Source: Anaerolineae bacterium
Lineage (GTDB): Bacteria > Chloroflexota > Anaerolineae > 4572-78 > NAK82
Assembly: GCA_030598425.1 (NCBI GenBank)
Contig: JAUVPY010000080.1
Span: forward strand, 1 to 8,608
DNA length: 8,608 nt
Reading direction: 5' to 3'
Each line of letters starts with the position of its first letter. Position 1 is the first letter of the stretch. Below, one piece after another: positions 6,311 to 8,608 of the stretch. Made by a program: the position numbers and the translations under genes. The notes under the pieces are model-generated. The model was not told the origin of the DNA. It saw only the letters and a list, made by a program, of their open reading frames with translations, and made no database searches.

Positions 6311-7411
6311 ATGAGTACATCCACCGACCAAACCCCAGCAGCAGACTCCACAGACCAGCGCAGTATGCGCGATGTACTGGCGGCTTGGCCCAAGATCGAC
6401 CTACATCGACACCTGGAAGGTAGCCTCCGCCTCTCGACGCTTGCTGAAATCGCTAAGGAGCACGGTGTAGACCTTCCAAGATGGAACTTGGAAGCAATAA
6501 GGCCTTACGTGCAGGTGGTTGACGAAGATCCTGATTTTCAAGGGTTCCTCTCCAAGTTTAAATTGCTGCGCCGGTTCTATTCGACTCGGGAGGCGGTGAT
6601 GCGTGTAGCCTACGAAGCCGTAGCCGACGCCGCCACCGATAATATCAAATACCTGGAGCTTCGTTTCAACCCCGTGGCGTTGGCAAAGGTGCAGGGATTC
6701 AGCTATGAAGAAGTAGCTGAATGGGTCCTTTCGGCTACGAAAAACGCTCAGCAGGATTATGACATCCAAACACGCCTGATCGCCCAAATTGGAAGAGACG
6801 AGAGCATTGATGTCGCGCGGCAGGTGGCAGAGGTGGCAGCCGCCTTTCAAAATCAAGGTTTTGTCGGGATTGATCTGGCGGGTGACGAGGTTGGTTTTTC
6901 GGCAGCGCGCTTCGCGGAGGTCTTTCAGTGGGCCAAGACCCAAGGCCTGTATGTCACAGTTCATGCTGCTGAAGCCGGGCACGCTAGTAACATTCGTGAG
7001 GCCATTGAGTTGCTGGGTGCTGACCGTATAGGGCACGGAGTGCGAGCTATGGAAGATCTTTCAGTCATAGACCTCGTCATCAGGCATAATATCACGCTGG
7101 AAATGTGTCCTACCAGCAATCTGCAAACGGGGGTTATTTCCAGTCTAGGCCAACATCCGCTATGGGCTTATCAGCAAGTGGGCATCCGCGTCACCATCAA
7201 CACCGACGACCCTAGCGTCTCAAGCACGACCCTCACCGACGAATATATGGTCGCTTTAAGGGGTATCGGAATCCCGCTGCGTGCCGTAAAGCAGATGGTT
7301 TTGACGGCCGCACAGGCTGCCTTTCTACCTGAGCCGGAACGGCAGCGATTGGTTGACTGGTTCCATCAGGCCCTTCCCCCGCTCGGCGCCGGAACGCTGT
7401 TGAAACAATAG
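6311..7411 (+). CDS. add: Adenosine deaminase-family hydrolase
   Basis: A 366-residue zinc-dependent TIM-barrel enzyme of the adenosine deaminase family, which converts adenosine or deoxyadenosine to inosine or deoxyinosine with release of ammonia. All catalytic residues are visible: zinc ligands H32 and H34 (KIDLHRHLEGS), H218 with catalytic E221 (TVHAAEAGH), H242 (DRIGHG), and D299 with D300 (NTDDP). CPTSNLQTG also matches the family. Length is normal. A ~28-residue Ser/Thr/Asp-rich N-terminal tail precedes the barrel. A weak AGGA (6303-6306) lies only 4 nt before the chosen ATG; M19 at 6365 is a less likely start. A promoter overlaps the end of the kinase gene. Some close relatives act on aminodeoxyfutalosine (menaquinone synthesis), adenine or other 6-aminopurines, and the motifs here do not separate these. 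Adenosine is therefore the default, not a proven substrate. Confidence 0.93.
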   Translation: MSTSTDQTPAADSTDQRSMRDVLAAWPKIDLHRHLEGSLRLSTLAEIAKEHGVDLPRWNLEAIRPYVQVVDEDPDFQGFLSKFKLLRRFYSTREAVMRVAYEAVADAATDNIKYLELRFNPVALAKVQGFSYEEVAEWVLSATKNAQQDYDIQTRLIAQIGRDESIDVARQVAEVAAAFQNQGFVGIDLAGDEVGFSAARFAEVFQWAKTQGLYVTVHAAEAGHASNIREAIELLGADRIGHGVRAMEDLSVIDLVIRHNITLEMCPTSNLQTGVISSLGQHPLWAYQQVGIRVTINTDDPSVSSTTLTDEYMVALRGIGIPLRAVKQMVLTAAQAAFLPEPERQRLVDWFHQALPPLGAGTLLKQ

Positions 7412-7452
7412 GACCCTTCTAATCACTCAGGAAGAATACGATCACACGTCAT

Positions 7453-8364
7453 ATGAGTGAAGACAAGCAACCGGTAAACAACGAGGAGTATGCGTTACAG
7501 ATCGGCAGTTTAGACGTTTTCCTGTTGAGTGACGGGTTGGTCCGGCTCGACGGGGGTGGAGCTTTTGGGTTGATACCACGCGTGATGTGGGAAATGCTCC
7601 TACCGCCCGACAAGTTTAATCGCGTACCTCTCAGCCTCAACTGTCTGCTAATTCGCTCTGAAGGCAAAACAATCTTAGTAGATACCGGGCTGGGCGATCA
7701 CCTGACCGACAGGCAGCATCAGATCTACGGCCTGGCCAGAGGAGAAAACGACGGGCTGATCCAAGCCCTCGCACGCTTAGGAATAATGCCGGAGAAAGTT
7801 GATATCGTCATCAACACACATCTGCACGCAGATCACTGCGGCGGCAATATAACCCGCCGTGATGAGGGCCGGGAGCTAATCCCCACCTTCTCCAACGCCG
7901 AATACTGGATTCAGCGGATGGAGTGGGCCGACGCCGCCTTTCCCAATGAGCGAACCCGCGCCACCTACCTCGCACACAATTTCTTGCCGCTGGAAGCAAC
8001 AGGACAGCTCAGCCTACTGAACGGAGATACGCGCGTTTCAAGTGAGGTACGGACGGTAGTAACCCGGGGTCATACTCGTGCTCATCAGAGTATAGTAATC
8101 GAATCGGGGGGAGAGGCAGCGCTCTACACCGGAGACCTGGCTACCTTGGCTGTGCACTTTGAACGACTAGCCTGGGTGACTGCCTACGACGTAGAACCGC
8201 TGGAAACTATTGAAACCAAACGCCTCTGGCAGCGCTGGGCGCTGGAACGAAATGCCCTGATTATCCTTCCCCACGACACTCAAACACCCTTGGCCCGCCT
8301 GCGGCAGGACACCGAAGGTAAAACGCAGCTGGAACCCATCACCCCTGTTCCCATTCAGCAATAG
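7453..8364 (+). CDS. Metallo-beta-lactamase-fold hydrolase (YtnP / methyl parathion hydrolase-like group)
   Basis: A 303-residue cytoplasmic metallo-hydrolase with a complete two-metal site: H123, H125, D127 and H128 (THLHADHCGG), H207 (TRGHTRAH), D228 (YTGDLA) and H274 (LPHDTQ). The N-terminal stretch SLNCLLIRSEGKTILVDTGLG, a variant of the usual strand pair leading into the metal site, and the overall length match the MBL group that includes YtnP-type quorum-quenching lactonases and methyl parathion hydrolase. The physiological substrate, perhaps a lactone or other ester, cannot be told from the motifs. There is no signal peptide, so the periplasmic beta-lactamase role is unlikely. The gene lies 41 bp after the deaminase and is probably co-transcribed with it. 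AGGAAG (7429-7434) is 18 nt from the ATG, too far for a normal Shine-Dalgarno, and no in-frame start lies closer to it. The 3' end overlaps the opposing gene by 26 bp. Confidence 0.9.
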   Translation: MSEDKQPVNNEEYALQIGSLDVFLLSDGLVRLDGGGAFGLIPRVMWEMLLPPDKFNRVPLSLNCLLIRSEGKTILVDTGLGDHLTDRQHQIYGLARGENDGLIQALARLGIMPEKVDIVINTHLHADHCGGNITRRDEGRELIPTFSNAEYWIQRMEWADAAFPNERTRATYLAHNFLPLEATGQLSLLNGDTRVSSEVRTVVTRGHTRAHQSIVIESGGEAALYTGDLATLAVHFERLAWVTAYDVEPLETIETKRLWQRWALERNALIILPHDTQTPLARLRQDTEGKTQLEPITPVPIQQ

Positions 8365-8608
8365 AGAGCTTAAGTAAATCACGCAGATTTGGATCCGGAA
8401 CCTCATCGGGCGAATCATAATAGTCCATCCCAATCCTGATGCGAACACCACCATCAGGATTTGTTTCCACCTTGGCATCGGTCGCAGCTAGACCGGACGC
8501 CATCAACTTGCTCTGGAAGATACGGTCAATTTCATCTGCCAGGTTCAGCGGGGGAAGTGTCTCGGCCGATGATGACCCTTGACGCATCCGGCGCAGGCTA
8601 CTGATTAG
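8339..8608 (-). CDS. Hypothetical protein, C-terminal part (5' end probably outside window)
   Basis: The frame is open from the right edge of the window to a TGA at 8341-8339. An ATG at 8587 could start an 82-residue protein, but codons upstream of it to the edge are also open (reading LISSLRR before the Met) and no clear Shine-Dalgarno is seen there, so this may be the tail of a longer protein. A Ser-rich linker leads to a compact domain: a helix LADEIDRIFQSKL, a strand pair around VETNPDGGVRIRIGM, then YYDSPDEVPDPNLRDLLKLS ending in WEQG. The pattern of a short beta strand, YYDS, a DEVPDP turn and an amphipathic C-terminal helix resembles small C-terminal modules in Chloroflexota and cyanobacterial proteins of unknown role (recalled, not searched). 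No catalytic motif is visible. Soluble and acidic. It converges on the hydrolase gene, with overlapping 3' ends. Confidence 0.65.
   Translation of the reverse strand, partial: LISSLRRMRQGSSSAETLPPLNLADEIDRIFQSKLMASGLAATDAKVETNPDGGVRIRIGMDYYDSPDEVPDPNLRDLLKLSIAEWEQG

Noticed and set aside
6401..7036. 211-codon open frame on the minus strand, antisense to the deaminase
   Set aside because: The plus strand encodes a complete, motif-rich deaminase over the same bases; the antisense product has no recognisable domain or start signal and is a shadow frame.
7453..8364. True beta-lactamase or a specific AHL lactonase (aiiA)
   Set aside because: No signal peptide, and the shared metal motif does not define the substrate; only the MBL-fold group can be supported.
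1..8608. CRISPR array, tRNA, rRNA, transposase or attachment site
   Set aside because: No regularly spaced direct repeats, no tRNA-like cloverleaf, no rRNA sequence and no transposase or integrase motif were seen on either strand.

Overview
The window looks like a piece of a bacterial chromosome of moderate GC content. It probably comes from the phylum Chloroflexota (Anaerolineae, Caldilineae or a relative). That guess rests on a SecA ending in a SEC-C zinc motif, long soluble multi-GAF histidine kinases, stand-alone KaiC-like ATPases paired with small winged-helix proteins, and G/C-rich palindromic intergenic DNA. It is an inference from gene style, not from a marker gene.

Layout. Positions 1-1205 (+) hold the last ~400 residues of SecA. 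Positions 1206-1472 form the only sizeable intergenic region. It contains a cluster of interlocking inverted repeats (1237-1340), a good sigma70-type promoter with an extended -10 (1341-1369), and a ~97-nt leader whose last hairpin pairs the Shine-Dalgarno sequence of the next gene with a perfect anti-Shine-Dalgarno. From 1473 to 6226 (+) runs a compact five-gene unit: a winged-helix protein starting at TTG, a single-domain KaiC-family ATPase, two consecutive small three-helix membrane proteins that look like paralogues, and a 968-residue soluble PAS-GAF-GAF-GAF-HisKA-HATPase histidine kinase. The last three genes are joined by overlapping stop and start codons.

A second sigma70-like promoter (6223-6252) overlaps the kinase stop codon and should drive an adenosine-deaminase-family enzyme (6311-7411) and a metallo-beta-lactamase-fold hydrolase (7453-8364). 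A minus-strand frame enters from the right edge and ends inside the 3' end of the hydrolase gene (8339-8608, tail-to-tail overlap of 26 bp).

How the genes may work together. The five-gene unit reads as a signalling system. The kinase has sensory domains and a complete catalytic core but no membrane segment, while two tiny membrane proteins with almost no soluble part are encoded directly before it. The KaiC-like ATPase and winged-helix protein could form an ATP-dependent, DNA-binding output arm. No response regulator and no kaiA or kaiB lie in the window, so this is not a recognisable circadian clock or a complete two-component pair. The grouping is clear from the sequence; the functional link is inference. 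The deaminase and hydrolase look like an independent small metabolic operon.
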